Assembly: GCF_963576675.1 (NCBI RefSeq)
Contig: NC_088914.1
Coordinates: 85,434,441 to 85,498,440, forward strand
Direction: 5' to 3'
Length of the DNA: 64,000 nucleotides
Source of the DNA: Euphorbia lathyris
Lineage: Eukaryota > Streptophyta > Magnoliopsida > Malpighiales > Euphorbiaceae
Made by a program: the position numbers and the translations under genes. Below the pieces are notes generated by a model that did not search any database, was not told the DNA's origin, and saw only the letters and a list, made by a program, of their open reading frames with translations. Shown here in pieces: positions 42,892-54,337 of this stretch. How positions within the stretch are numbered: position 1 is the first letter of the stretch; each line of letters starts with the position of its first letter.

Positions 42892-45091
42892 ATGTTTAGG
42901 AGTTCTTCTTCATCCTCTGAGTCTACCTTCGAACTTTTTAATTTGATCACTTCTTCCGAAACCGTAGTTAGCTGGACTTCTTCTTCTTCGGAAAATTCTG
43001 TTTCTTCCGAAGGTACTGTTAGTTGCGACTTAGCTGAGTTGCGTAACTCGGCGTGTAATAGCAATCGAACTCGCTCAGGTAGGATTCAGAACCTTCCCAT
43101 CGCCGTTACTTGTCTTGCTCCGGCAATAGATTCTAGGCGGTTTTCGAGGATGGAGGCATCTTCTTCAGCCCCGTCTAGGAAAAAGGCGCCTCGCGCGGAG
43201 TCCACTCCCTCCCGTATGAGCGCCACGGATCTAGCAAATCTTGCGGATCGCTTTCCTTGGATAAAAGAATATGAAACTAAATTGGCGGAAGCTCATCAGC
43301 GACCCGCCTGTCCGCCCATTGGGTATTTGTCTGTGTACAGTTGTCACATAGAAAGAGGGTTCTGGCTTCCTCTTCCTAAGATGATGGCGGATATCTTAGC
43401 CTACTTTGACATCACTGTCAGCCAGCTGCATCCAAATGGCTGGTTAGATCTGGCTCTGGATTGTTACTTAGCCTCAAACTTAGGGGTAGTATGTAACCCT
43501 CGTGTCTTTCGGTCCCTTCACAAACCAACAAAGCGAAAGGTTGAATCTTTCTTCACTTTCGCCAAGTTCAAATCTTATTCGCCCTTCTACGGTAAAATGT
43601 CCAATGTCCATCTTTGGGATGAGAAATTTTTCTATGTAAAGATAAGGGAGGGCGAGTCTCTAGGATTTCCGTCGGTTTGGAATGCCAAACCTTTGCATAT
43701 GGCTGGAGACATGCGTATATTGACGAACAGTGATGAGGCCTGGACATACGCTGACGCCTTGGACTTCATGATGAATGATATTCCCTTAATCCGCCAGGAA
43801 GGGGACAAGACCACTTATGTGAAGTTTACAGAACTTGATGAAGGTAACTTTGTTTTTCCTTGAACCTTGATTATTTTATGGTTCTCTTGTCAGGGGTTTG
43901 TCTAAGGCCAGTCACGCTCTTGTAGAGATACGCAAGAAACTGAAGGAGGATGAAGCTCGAAAGAAGGGGCAGGTCACGGCTCCTCATAAGAGCTTGGAGA
44001 AGCGTCCTGCTGGTGACATGGTTGATCCTCCTCTTCCAAAGAAGAAGAAATCTGTATCCACTAGTGGAGGAAAGCTAATGGCGGATGCCATGCGAGCCGT
44101 GAAACCAACGGCGAGACTCGAAGAGGTACGTTGACCGTATTGTTTTCTCTTCTCTTACTTGAATCTTACTTTCTGCTTCTTAATGCTTACATAGTGGGTG
44201 AAGTCGGACTTGGGAGCTTACTGGTCCGCCAAATATGGTGACAAAGGATCTCTGAGAAATGAATCTGTCATCAACGATTTGGACGAAGCTCTCGGCCAAC
44301 TAGGGGAAGTCCGGGAGAGCCAGAATAAGATCTCGGGATCTGCCCATATCCAGATGGGAAAAACGGAGCTTCTTACGGTAAGTTCCTTCTATCTTTTTTC
44401 GCATTTTTGGATGAAAGAGTGATCTCCTTTAGGGAGAGTTTTGTTTTTGTTCTTTCGCTTAAATTGGCTTTTGCATTGATAGGTATACACCCGTATGCGT
44501 GCTATGGAAGCGGATCTCCTTCAAGGAGTGGCGGATAAGGCAACTATAGAAAGGTTGGAGAAGGAGGTCGCCGTTGCCAATGCGAACGCTGCGTCCGCTA
44601 TTGCCCTAAATGAGAGTAAGGATGCTGAGATCCTTAAATTGAAGGAGCAAATCGATGCGGATGCTAAAGAACATGAAGCTGCTTTAGAGGGCACGGAGAT
44701 CTTGGCAAGGGAGCGAGCTTACTACTATGGCGAGTGGATCATGGCGTATGTTCAACTGGCGCATCCCGAGATTGATTTTACAGATCCGGAGTTCATGGTT
44801 CCTGACGTGGATGTTGTCCTTAAGTATCGCAAAATTCCAGAAGTCAAGGACTATATCCGTGATCACATTCGCAAGGCGATGAACGGATCCGTCGAAGAAA
44901 GCAAACCCCTTGTCGACCTTGAGCCAGAGGACCCCGGTAAAGTGCCTCCGAAGGCGGGTGACTAGAGTGAGGAGCTGATAACCGATTCTACTATTCCTCA
45001 AGGAGGAATTATTTATGTAGAGAAGGAAGCCCTACTGGAGGGTGCATCTGGTGAAAAAGATGCTAAGGAGGATGCTCCTACTGATGTTTAG
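42892..45091 (+). pseudogene. Antisense, intron-bearing ORF of the Tat/Retand element
   Basis: This reads opposite to gag-pol. The first block (42892-43843; Met 42892) has a Ser-rich N-terminus and a region matching plant 'putative gypsy type transposon' proteins (FPWIKEYETKLAEAH, GYLSVYSCHIERGFWLPLPK, LHPNGWLDLALDCYLASN, VWNAKPLHMAGD). The later blocks 43894-44125, 44195-44377 and 44483-45091 are joined by GT-AG boundaries. The last two junctions (44126-44194, 44378-44482) are phase 0 and in frame. The first gap (43844-43893) is only 50 bp and is off by one base, so that junction is uncertain or mutated. The C-terminal part is coiled-coil-like (ATIERLEKEVAVANANAAS). An in-frame TAG at 44963-44965 precedes the natural-looking end at 45091. 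The function of these ORFs is unknown. Confidence 0.75.
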
Positions 45092-45738
45092 TTTTTATTG
45101 TAAAACTAAGTACAATTTTTAATCCTCATGATAACCGTTTACTTTACTTTATGCCTTATATTATTTCAGCAAGTAAATTTATAGGCTTTAGAATTGATTT
45201 GAAGTAGGTGGCCAGCCATACCTCGTGGTGTGAACCTTTGTGAAGGCTTGAAGCTTTTATTCCTTTAGAGGAAGTTAAGCTGCCTTAGGTGATCGATTTG
45301 CTTCCTATCTTTGAGGTGAATCGATCCGCCCTTAGGACTTTGAACCCTTCTTTGGAAAGGGTGTAAGAGAGTGTAAAGATCTTGCGTCTGAGAAATGTTT
45401 TAACTCTATCTCTAATGGTGATCATTTAAGGATTGATCCGCCCATGAGATTGTTCTCCTATCCTTGAGGAGAAAGTAAAGAAAGTAGTTATGTCGTGATA
45501 GCATTGAATGCGTTTGTTGGCCCGCCTTCTTTTGTAATCTGGAATATTTATATTGCTACAAAACAAATACTTAAAAAAGAATTGATAGGACAAAAATTGC
45601 TTCTTATTGAATGGCGATGTGCCTTATTACAGCAAGTGGGTCTTATATGTGAGCCTCGTTAAAACCTTTGATAAGAAAAACCTCATGGGATAAAAACTTT
45701 ATCAAAGGAAAAAGAGTACTCAAGACCGTGATTACATT
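45092..45738. other. Non-coding spacer between antisense ORF and pol
   Basis: No ORF. It lies between the converging ends of pol (minus) and the antisense ORF (plus), where 3' ends of both transcripts would fall. Confidence 0.5.
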
Positions 45739-48700
45739 CTATTTTCCGGTGAAATATTTGCGGAGGTTCTGGATGTTCCATGTACGCGGCAGTGTATTTC
45801 CATCCATGTCTTGGATTTTAAATGTGGCGAATCCAATCTTGGTGACTATTCGGTACGGACCTGTCCAGGTGATCCCCAGCTTTCCTTTCCCCTCCATAGA
45901 TTGGATTTTGTCAGCTTTTCGGAGCACGAGATCTCCCACATTTAGATTGACGAGCTTTGCATTTTTGTCATGATAAGCCGCGATCCGCTGCTTGTAGGCT
46001 GCCATGCGTACATATGCCTTTTCCCGCTTTTCCCCCACTTGATCAAGACTTTCTTTTAACCTTTGGCTGTTTTCATCCTCGCAATAGAATGCAACTCTGT
46101 CACTTGGGACCTGTATTTCAACTGGGATTACAGCTTCCACACCGTGAGAAAGGGCGAATGGTGTTTCGCCTGTGGAAGTTCTAGGAGTAGTGCGATATGC
46201 CCATAGGATGCTCATTAACTGATCCGCCCACTTTTTGTCATGCTCCCCCAGCCTTTTCTTTATCCCCTTAACGATCGTCCGATTTGTAACTTCGGTCATA
46301 CCGTTAGATTGAGGATAATAAATGGAGGCGAATCTGTTCCGAATGCCCAATTTTTCATAGAAAGTTTTGAATTCTCCACAGTTGAATTACGTTCCATTGT
46401 CAGTGATAATTGTGTGGGGAACTCCATACCTTCCTACGATGTTATCCTTAACGAACTCCACCATTCGTTCAGCATTGATAGAGGAGACAGCTTCAGCCTC
46501 TACCGATTTGGTAAAATGATCCACAGCCACTACCACATACTTCCTCTGTCTTTTGGTAGGAGGAAAGGGTCCAACGATATCAATTCCCCAGACTGCAAAG
46601 GGTCGACCTTCGATGATGGGCCTTTGAAGGTGTTTAGCTGTGTGCCATTCATTTGCATGAATCTAACAATTATGGCAAGACTCCACTAACTTTTGAGCAT
46701 CAAGTTCCGCTGTAGGCCAATAAAATCCTGCTAACCTGGATTTCTTCAAAATGGAGGCAGATGCCTCATGGGCTCCACATGTGCCTTCGTGCAACTCTTT
46801 GAGGATCTATTGTCCCTCTTCTGGCACAATGCATTTCAGCCAGGGGTGGCTAAAATACTTTCTGTATAGGCAATCATTTATCACGGAGAAATAGGCCGCC
46901 TTCCTTACTATCCGTCGAGCTTTTTCCTTGTCCAAAGGCACAGTTCCATCTATCAGATATTGGCGGATTGGTGATCTCCAATCACTCTCCACAGACGTGA
47001 GTAAGGATACCATCTCCGAGGCGAATGCCGGTGCTGTCTTGACCTCAAACGGGCACTGCAGATCCGCCCAATGCTCCTTGCTTGAAGCCATTTTGGCTAG
47101 GTGATCGGCCTCTGTGTTAGATCCTCGAGGCACATGGATCAATTCCCACTTGGTGTCTTTGGCTTCGAGGTGATTTAACAGCTTCTTAACCTCGTCAACA
47201 TATTTGGCCAAAATGTCATCTTTTACCTTAAAATTCTTGATCACCTGGTTGACCATTAATTTTGAGTCACTGTAGATCACGATGCGTTCAGGAGTGATTT
47301 CCTTTAACATGCGCAGTCCCAATATCAAGGCTTCGTACTCTGCAGCATTGTTGGTAGCGAGGAAGTCAAGTTTTGCAGCGTAGTGCAGTTTTATATATTG
47401 GGGACCTTTGATCACGATGCCAATACCTACACCTTCCGCCGAAGAAGCCCCATCTCTATACATCGTCCATTCCTCAATTTTAGATTTGGAGAGATTCATA
47501 CCTTCTTCAGTAAATTCATTCACAAAGTCTGCCAAGACTTGACTTTTCAGGGCTGATCGGCTTTCATAGCGAACATTGAATTCCCCTAGGCGGATTGCCC
47601 ATTCCATCAATCTCCCCGAGGTTTCTGGCTTTTGCAACACTTTCCTCATTGGTATGCTTGTGCGAACTATGACAATATGAGCCTGAAAGTAGGGCCTGAG
47701 GCGAATTGATGTGGTGACAACGGCCAGCGCCATCTTATCCAGCTTGGAATATCGGGTTTCAGCATCTTTTAATACTTTGCTCACGTAATAAATTGGATAC
47801 TGCTGGCCATCTTCCTCCCTTATCATGACCGTGCAAACGGCTTTATCTGTAACGAAGACATACATATAGAGATTCTCACCTTTCAAGGGTCGACTCATTA
47901 GGGGTGGTTCTGTGAGAAACCTTTTGATCCCTTTGAAGGCTTTTTCAGAATCCTCGTTCCATTCGAACACCTTTTGCTTCTTGATCACTTCATAAAAGGG
48001 TTGGCATCTTCGAGCTGAACATGAGATAAACCTGCCCAAGGCTACGATACGCCCGTTAAGACGTTGCACCTCTCTAATATTCTGCGGCGTTTTCATTTCC
48101 AGGACAGCTTTGATCTTATCGGGGTTTGGGCTCACCCCCTTTTGGCTGATCATGAATCCCAAGAATTTTCCATACGTCGCTCCAAAGGTACATTTCTCTG
48201 GATTCAATTTAATGTTGTGATGTCGGAGTACGCCCAGTACCTCCTTTATATCATCCGCATGCTTTTCTACAGTGGTACTTTTGATGATCATATCATCCAC
48301 ATAGACAGAAAAGTTATCACCTTTGCTTCCTTCGAATATTTTGTTCATCATCCGTTGATAGGTTGCCCCCGCGTTCTTAAGCCCAAAGGGCATGACTTTG
48401 AAGCAATAGGTGGCTTGGTGTGTCACGAACGAAGTTTTGATTCTATCCAAAGGCTCCATCGGGATCTGGTGATAACTCGACTTCACATCAGTGAAGGAGT
48501 ACATGGCGTGTCCTGCTGTTCCATCGACTAGGATATCGATACACGGCAAGGGGTAGTTGTCTTTAGGACAAGCTTTGTTGAGATCTGTGAAGTCAATACA
48601 CATGCGGTATGATCCGCCTGCTTTTTTGATGAGGACTACATTTGCCAACCACTGTGTATAAAGCACCTCTTCAATGGCGTCCGCCCGCTTGAGCTTGGTG

Positions 48701-49163
48701 ATCTCCTCTTCTATCACCTTCTGCCTCTCAGGACCATGGTTCCTCCATTTTTGTGCCACCGGGACCGCGTCCTTGTCAATGTTGAGTTTGTGAGTGATCA
48801 CATCTGGACTAATCCCTGGAAGAATCTCATCTTTCCACGCAAAGACATCTTCTTACTCATGGAGAACCTTGGTAATAGCTTCCTTAATCTCTCCTTTTAG
48901 CCCTTTAGCCATCCGTACCTGTTTTTCATCCGCCATAAGGTACATTTCTGTTTCACCCAAGGCCATTGTGACAAGTTCTTCTTCGTCCTCGTCTTTAGAC
49001 TGCGGGTGAATCATTAAGGATGCTGAATACGTCTCCTGAGCAACTTTTTGGTTTCCTCGGATCATTACACCTCCCTTGGCCATGGGGGTGTAAATAGTTA
49101 AGTGGCGTATGGAGATGAGCGTCGCGGCTTCGGAGATGAAGGGCCGCCCGAGGATGATATTGT
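45739..49163 (-). pseudogene. Gypsy/Tat pol: protease end, RT, two RNase H domains, integrase
   Basis: One continuous reading frame interrupted only by in-frame stops at 48853-48855 (TAA), 46807-46809 (TAG), 46663-46665 (TAG) and 46387-46389 (TAA). It starts within protease (LGRPFIS side) at the SIRE junction. RT is at about 48700-48150 (YVDDMIIKS, LGFMISQKG). RNase H with DKMALAVV and YESR motifs follows at about 47900-47530. A second RNase H of archaeal type (RDGASSAEG, AAEYEALILGL, YSDSKL, NTEADHLAKMAS) lies at about 47460-47090. Integrase runs from about 46830 (CHNC, GIDIVGP, TDNGT, YPQSNGMTEV) to 45739, ending NLRKYFTGK with no chromodomain seen. The stops at CHNC*IHAN and DNGT*FN fall at positions where Gln is standard. 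Confidence 0.9.
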
Positions 49164-50500
49164 TGTTGGTCCCTTGTTTAGTTGCAAGTATAGTTCCAAG
49201 GGGGGGGGGGTTAGGAACTATTTAAACTTTTTTCGCAATTTAGGCAGACTTCTTTTTCTAAAGAAAGTTTGAACAGCGGCGCTGAGTGAACAGTAAGGTA
49301 CTGGCTTAGTCAACAGGTGACTAGGTCAGTTTCTTAGCTTGAGTCAGGAGATAGCACCTGGAGTCTATTCCTGAACTCAGATGTTCAACGCGCACAACTC
49401 AACTTGACCTCTTTATTTGGTCAGTTTTGATTATTTAAAGCAAGCAATATAAATAAGGAGTTAAGGTAAGAAATACTTCACTCAGCAGATTTATCTAGGT
49501 TCGGCTTCTTCTAAGCCTACGTCTTATCCCCGGAACACGTTCCGAGATTTCAAATACTCTACTGAGCTCTTTAAAGGTAGAGCCTCAAACCTTTTACAAT
49601 ATCAGCAATTGAGTATGACAAGAGTACCTTCCTCTATACTTCTACTCAATCCTAATCTCTTCGCTGAGTACTTAAAATCGAGTACTCAGCCTCTCCTTTC
49701 TATCTCTAGAAATGATAAGTGTTTTGTCCTAATACAAAGATGTGCTAAGACACTTTAGACGATTTACAATCACTCTAGACTTTTACACAGATATGAGAAA
49801 TGTAGTGTAAGAATTTTGCTTTGCTTCTTGCTTGCAGAACTTGTAGAGATTTGGTCAGCGTAATGGCTTGATCAAGTTCTGTGTTTTGTGAAGCTTGTGA
49901 TGACACTATTTATAGAGACGTCTGGGTCATCGGTCATTTCGAATTTCGAAATAACCGTTGGAGGGAAACGGCTATGTGTCGTTGTCATCCTGACTTGTAC
50001 GGAGCTCTCGGCCAATCACAATCGTGTATCTTCTGTCCTCGGTCAGCTCAGCAGATGGTCTCTCCTTTTATGGTAAAGTCAACTGGACATCATACTGTGT
50101 CGTCTAAAATTTGCCAAAAGAGGAAACACTTTGTCTGGAAGTTTTCCTTTGCCAGCTGCTGTCTAGTACGCTTTGTCGAGACTACTCAGCAGCTTCATTG
50201 TGAAGTTGTTCCTGAAGGTCTTCTAGATCCTTCCGTTTGCTGAGTTGCGTTTTTGTTCAAAACGGCAACGTCTTGACATACGCGGGCCGAGTGTACTGAG
50301 TTGTTTGACTTGGGCCTTGGCTTCCATATTGGGCTTGGGCCTTCCAATCCTTATGACTTATAACATTTATACTCAACATTGAACAAACACATTAGTAGAA
50401 TAAATCAAAGCATTTAAACTTAGTGTGTTTAGAATATGTATTTTAATTTATACTTAAACAATTTTGTCAAATCAAAATTATGTGGAAAGGTGTTTCAACA
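49164..50500 (-). repeat. 3' LTR of SIRE element
   Basis: 1337 bp direct repeat of 59270-60602. It contains an 11-base G-run (49200-49210), against 7 in the other LTR. Confidence 0.95.
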
Positions 50501-51064
50501 AACTCCCCCATTTTGATGTTGGCAAAACTATTCAGCAAGGAACTCAGTATGAGCTCCCCCATGATAGTTGACCTAGTATAATTAAGCAAACTCCCCCGTA
50601 AGGGTTGAGCTACTGACTTAGTTTTACTTAAGACATTTAAGGATTTAAATGAGTAAGTCTAAGGTCAGATATAGGTCAGCTATATCACATATTCTATTTA
50701 CTCAGTGTTAGGCGGAAGTTTTTAGACATATAGAGCGTGCTGAATAATTTGTTGTTCAATGAGTTCTTATCAGAATATTTCATAAGTGTATAGGTTCATG
50801 TCAAACATGTTATCAGCATATCATTTAGTCAATAAATATTATAAGTGTTAAACAAAGCTGATATAAATGAAGATACATAATAACTCAGTACTTATTAGCA
50901 TATATCATAACTCAGTATTTGAATAAGAAAAGTAAGTATGATATATAAGTTGAAAGAAGTCAGCAGTTACACAGCAAAAGAAATAATCATAGCACATAGA
51001 TTACAAATGTTAAGACCTAGCCTATCTATTTCTTTTTCTTGCCCTGTGACTGACTTCGCTCGTA
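50501..51064 (-). other. SIRE 3' untranslated region and polypurine tract
   Basis: Non-coding stretch between the extra ORF and the 3' LTR. The purine tract (minus strand GGGGGAGTT) directly abuts the LTR at 50501. CTCCCC blocks recur at 50550 and 50592. Confidence 0.6.
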
Positions 51065-53854
51065 CTAACGTCGCTCATGCTGAGCTCTGGCAGCTTGCGC
51101 TTTCTCCCCCGTTTTGTCAACTTCAGGGAGCTTGAACGCATCGGTTAAGATAGCACGAGAAATTTCTTGTGAAAGCTCTTTTAGTTTGTCAGCACTTTCG
51201 TTTACGCCATCAAAAATGGCAACTCCATCAGCTGATACTTAGACTGGTATATAAAGATCAGCAGCACTGAGCATATTTACACTGAAAGCTTGAGCTTTGG
51301 CTTGCCAGATGAGAGCTTCAGAGAGTCCAGCAAAGACTTGGTGGAAAGTTTTTAAGAGAGCTGAGTCATAATGATGACGCTGGATATTATTATGACGGAT
51401 GTGATTGAAGGATTGCTGTGCGAGAGATAGCAACTCATTCTGTTTCAACGCGTCAGTATCCATCTCTTGTTTGTTGAGGTTAAATAGCCTGATGGCCTCA
51501 CCGATTTGCTCGACTTAGCACTGACTATAGGACACCATTTGCTCATTTGTCTTAAGTTGCTCAGTATGAAGCTGAGCAAAAAGCATCTTGAGTTCTGAGG
51601 AAGTGGCATAGTCAGTGTTCACAGCAGATAACTTCTGAACTTGCTGATGGAGAGAGTTCAGATGTTGAATTATTGATAGCTGTATCTCTGCCAACTTGGC
51701 AAGTGAATCCTTCTTAGCTTGCTGGGCTTGGAATGACAAGACTACATTCAGCAGATCCTTGAGGCCCTTGACTTCGTTGAGAAGTAGAGTGACCTGGGAG
51801 AGCTGAGTTGTCTCAGGAATTGAAGATCCAGCAGCAGGCAAAGCGGAGTGTTGAAGATCGTGGATGAGTGCTTGTACTGAGTCAATGAGCTTTTTGCCGG
51901 ACTCAGTGGCATCCCGATGTACATCAGTATGACCAGAAGAAAGTGGAGTGAAGAGAGTACCCTGGTCAGTGACTGGATGAGTTGGCTCAATCTGCACTTG
52001 AGTTGGAGGAATTGTTGATTGATCAGCAGAGAGAGTTGTTGTAGAAGTAATAACCCGAACACTGTCTGTGCTGACGGCGGAAAGATGGGGAGTCAGCACC
52101 ATGCTTAAGGAGACAGCATGAGCAGTGGTCGGTTCAACCTGACTAGTTGACGTGGTTGAAGTGTTATGGTCGGCATGTTCCTGTTGAGAAGAAATAGAGG
52201 CTTGTTTTTCCAACGGTGCGGAGGAAGTTGAAGTGGATTGCCGCTTGAAGAATGTCAGTTTGACAGTAGAAGGATCCTTTGTTGTCTTGGAGAGGACAAG
52301 TTTAGGAATAGATGGTGATTGCACAGGAGGTTCACTGACCATTTTCTCACTGGCCTTAACCAGCTTTCGCCTTCTACGCGGTGGAGTGGTATGATGAGCA
52401 GGTTCTTCTGAGTGAGTAGGAGAAGGTTCTTTGTGCTCAGTATGGGTCTGGTCAGCTTGCTCAACTTGCTCAACTCAAGCAGCTAACTCGGTGTCAGTTT
52501 GCACAGCTCCACACTCTAACCCAGTGTTAGCATTTTCAACCTCGATTTCGCTGTCATACTCTTCAGACTCCTCAGTGTCATCCTGACCACTGGCTTCAGC
52601 TTCTTCTTCAGCAGTGCTATCTCCATCAAGTTCTTCCTCAGCTTGGGAGATGAAGTGGTCATCTAACTGGACCTCAGTTTCCGTAGCATCAGTACCTTGG
52701 CATTGAGTGAAATGAGAATCACCCGGTATAATAAAGTCGGTCGGTATAACGTCCAGAGGTTCCAGTGTAGAAGTCTTTTGCTTCTTCTGAGGTAGTTCAG
52801 CAGCTTCCTCAGTTCCAGGCTCATATTGCCTGGTTCTCTTTTCAGCTGACTTTCCAGCTGACCTCTGCCTCTTTGTAGGAGACTCAACATTTGGTGAAGG
52901 AGTCTCAACAGACATTCTCTTGCGAGAAGCTGGGGCCTTAGATCGTCGCCCTTTCTGAGGCACATCAGTGGATTCCTCAGCTTGGTCAGTTTGACCAGCA
53001 GCAGCAACTTTTCCCTTCTTCAAGGGTTGTCCAAATTTAAGTGCCCTCAGCGAGGCAGCTGTGATCTCAGTTCCTCTGAAGGATTCCTCGCCTTTGAGAT
53101 CAATCTTGTGGTCAAGAAGAATTCGAGTTATCAGTGACCCAAGTCTCATCGTACCCGTGCTGTGTAGAAACCCAGCAACTAAGAAAACCGGCATGTTGAT
53201 GGGGGTGTACGTCAGCATGTGCCATATGAAGCACTGTTCAAAGTTGGTTGCTGATGTAGTGCAGTTGATCTTTGGGTAAATGAAGTAGCTCAGCAGGTAG
53301 TGAGCCATCTTCTGGTGCTGTCCCATTGAAGATGCTGAGATCTCTCCTGAGTGACCCTCAGGTTTGCAGAAGGTATGGACATAGTCGGTTTTGTCCTGAT
53401 CTCCTGACTTCCTCACCCTTACTCCCTCAGTTTTGAGCTGGAGGAGATTTCCTATGTACAGAGGGTTGATGAAGATGGTTTTCCCTTTTACTTCAGTGCT
53501 TAGGTAGTCGGCGTAGTCACTGGCAACCTTGAGGTTGTGATAAAATTCCCTCACTAGGTCAGGATATGTCTCATCCCTGACCGAGAACAGCCCAGTCCAC
53601 TCATTTTTAGAAATCCATTCGGCAAATGGCTGTTCGTTCTGCACAAAGTGCTCCGAAACCCATCTGGAGGGTTCTACCTTCCATTCAGATATATTGTCGA
53701 AGACCTTGGAGTAGGTCCTGATCTTAACAGCTTTCTCTTTTCCAGAAGTTTGGCCAGTTTTACCCTTGCTCGGTGTAGAAGGGTTTTGTGAAGGTTCATC
53801 GGAGCTGGACTATTGGTGGCCGGCACCGGAGACTTTGAAAGATAACTTAGTCAT
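51065..53854 (-). pseudogene. SIRE env-position ORF (unknown function) with four stops
   Basis: A single 930-codon frame from ATG 53852-53854 to the stop at 51065-51067. It is interrupted by TAG at 53810, TGA at 52475, TAA at 51515 and TAA at 51239, without frameshifts. Residues about 60-280 match the 'putative plant transposon protein' domain found in such ORFs (WISKNEWTGLF, REFYHNLKVA, IGNLLQLK, QHQKMAHYLLSYFIYP, INMPVFLVAGFLHST). The middle is acidic and Lys-rich with nuclear-localisation-like clusters (PQKKQKT, RSKAPASRKR). The C-terminal third is Ser/Thr/Gln-rich followed by a helical region. I see no signal peptide or transmembrane helix, so the traditional 'envelope-like' label is not supported by sequence. 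Confidence 0.8.
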
Positions 53855-54337
53855 TCTTCGAAGATGGAGGAATTAGAGGAATTTGAAAGAAAAGAAGTTC
53901 TAAGTGATTTCTTTGCCTTAAGAATTGATTAAGCGTAAAGAGTAAAAGATGGGGAAATACCTATAATTTATAGACGAAATGAACGGTGTGGATCTTAATC
54001 AAATCCATGTGTGAGTTTTGCCTTGGGATCATGTACCGACAATGATCCTGGCATTTATGACACATTACGGTGAATACGTCATCCTAGGCTATACGCGTGC
54101 TTTGCATTTATGCTAACGGATTAATCACTCAGTATTTAGAATGTCAAGCGTTTGATATTCTGAGTGGTTAGTGCATTATTTAAGAATGATTTTAAGGTCA
54201 AGTTCTAAACTAATTTACTCAGTGTGCAAGTGTACTCAGTATTGTATATTCAGTCAGTTTCAATGAGATACTCAGCAAACAAAAAAATCATTCAGCATGT
54301 AATTCACTCAGCATTCATATTAATTTAGCACAGGAAT
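53855..54337. other. SIRE spacer between pol and the extra ORF
   Basis: Non-coding, rich in ACTCAGTA/TACTGAGT motifs typical of this element. It may contain the splice acceptor for a subgenomic mRNA, but I cannot place it. Confidence 0.4.

Noticed and set aside
42861..42899. GT-AG gap just before the antisense ORF start
   Set aside because: At 39 bp it is too short for a plant intron.
48064..48531. 155-codon plus-strand ORF opposite the Gypsy RT
   Set aside because: Shadow of the conserved RT frame on the minus strand.
49881..50243. 120-codon ORF repeated at 59983-60345 in both SIRE LTRs
   Set aside because: Lies wholly inside the LTRs, overlaps the TATA region, and has no recognisable domain.
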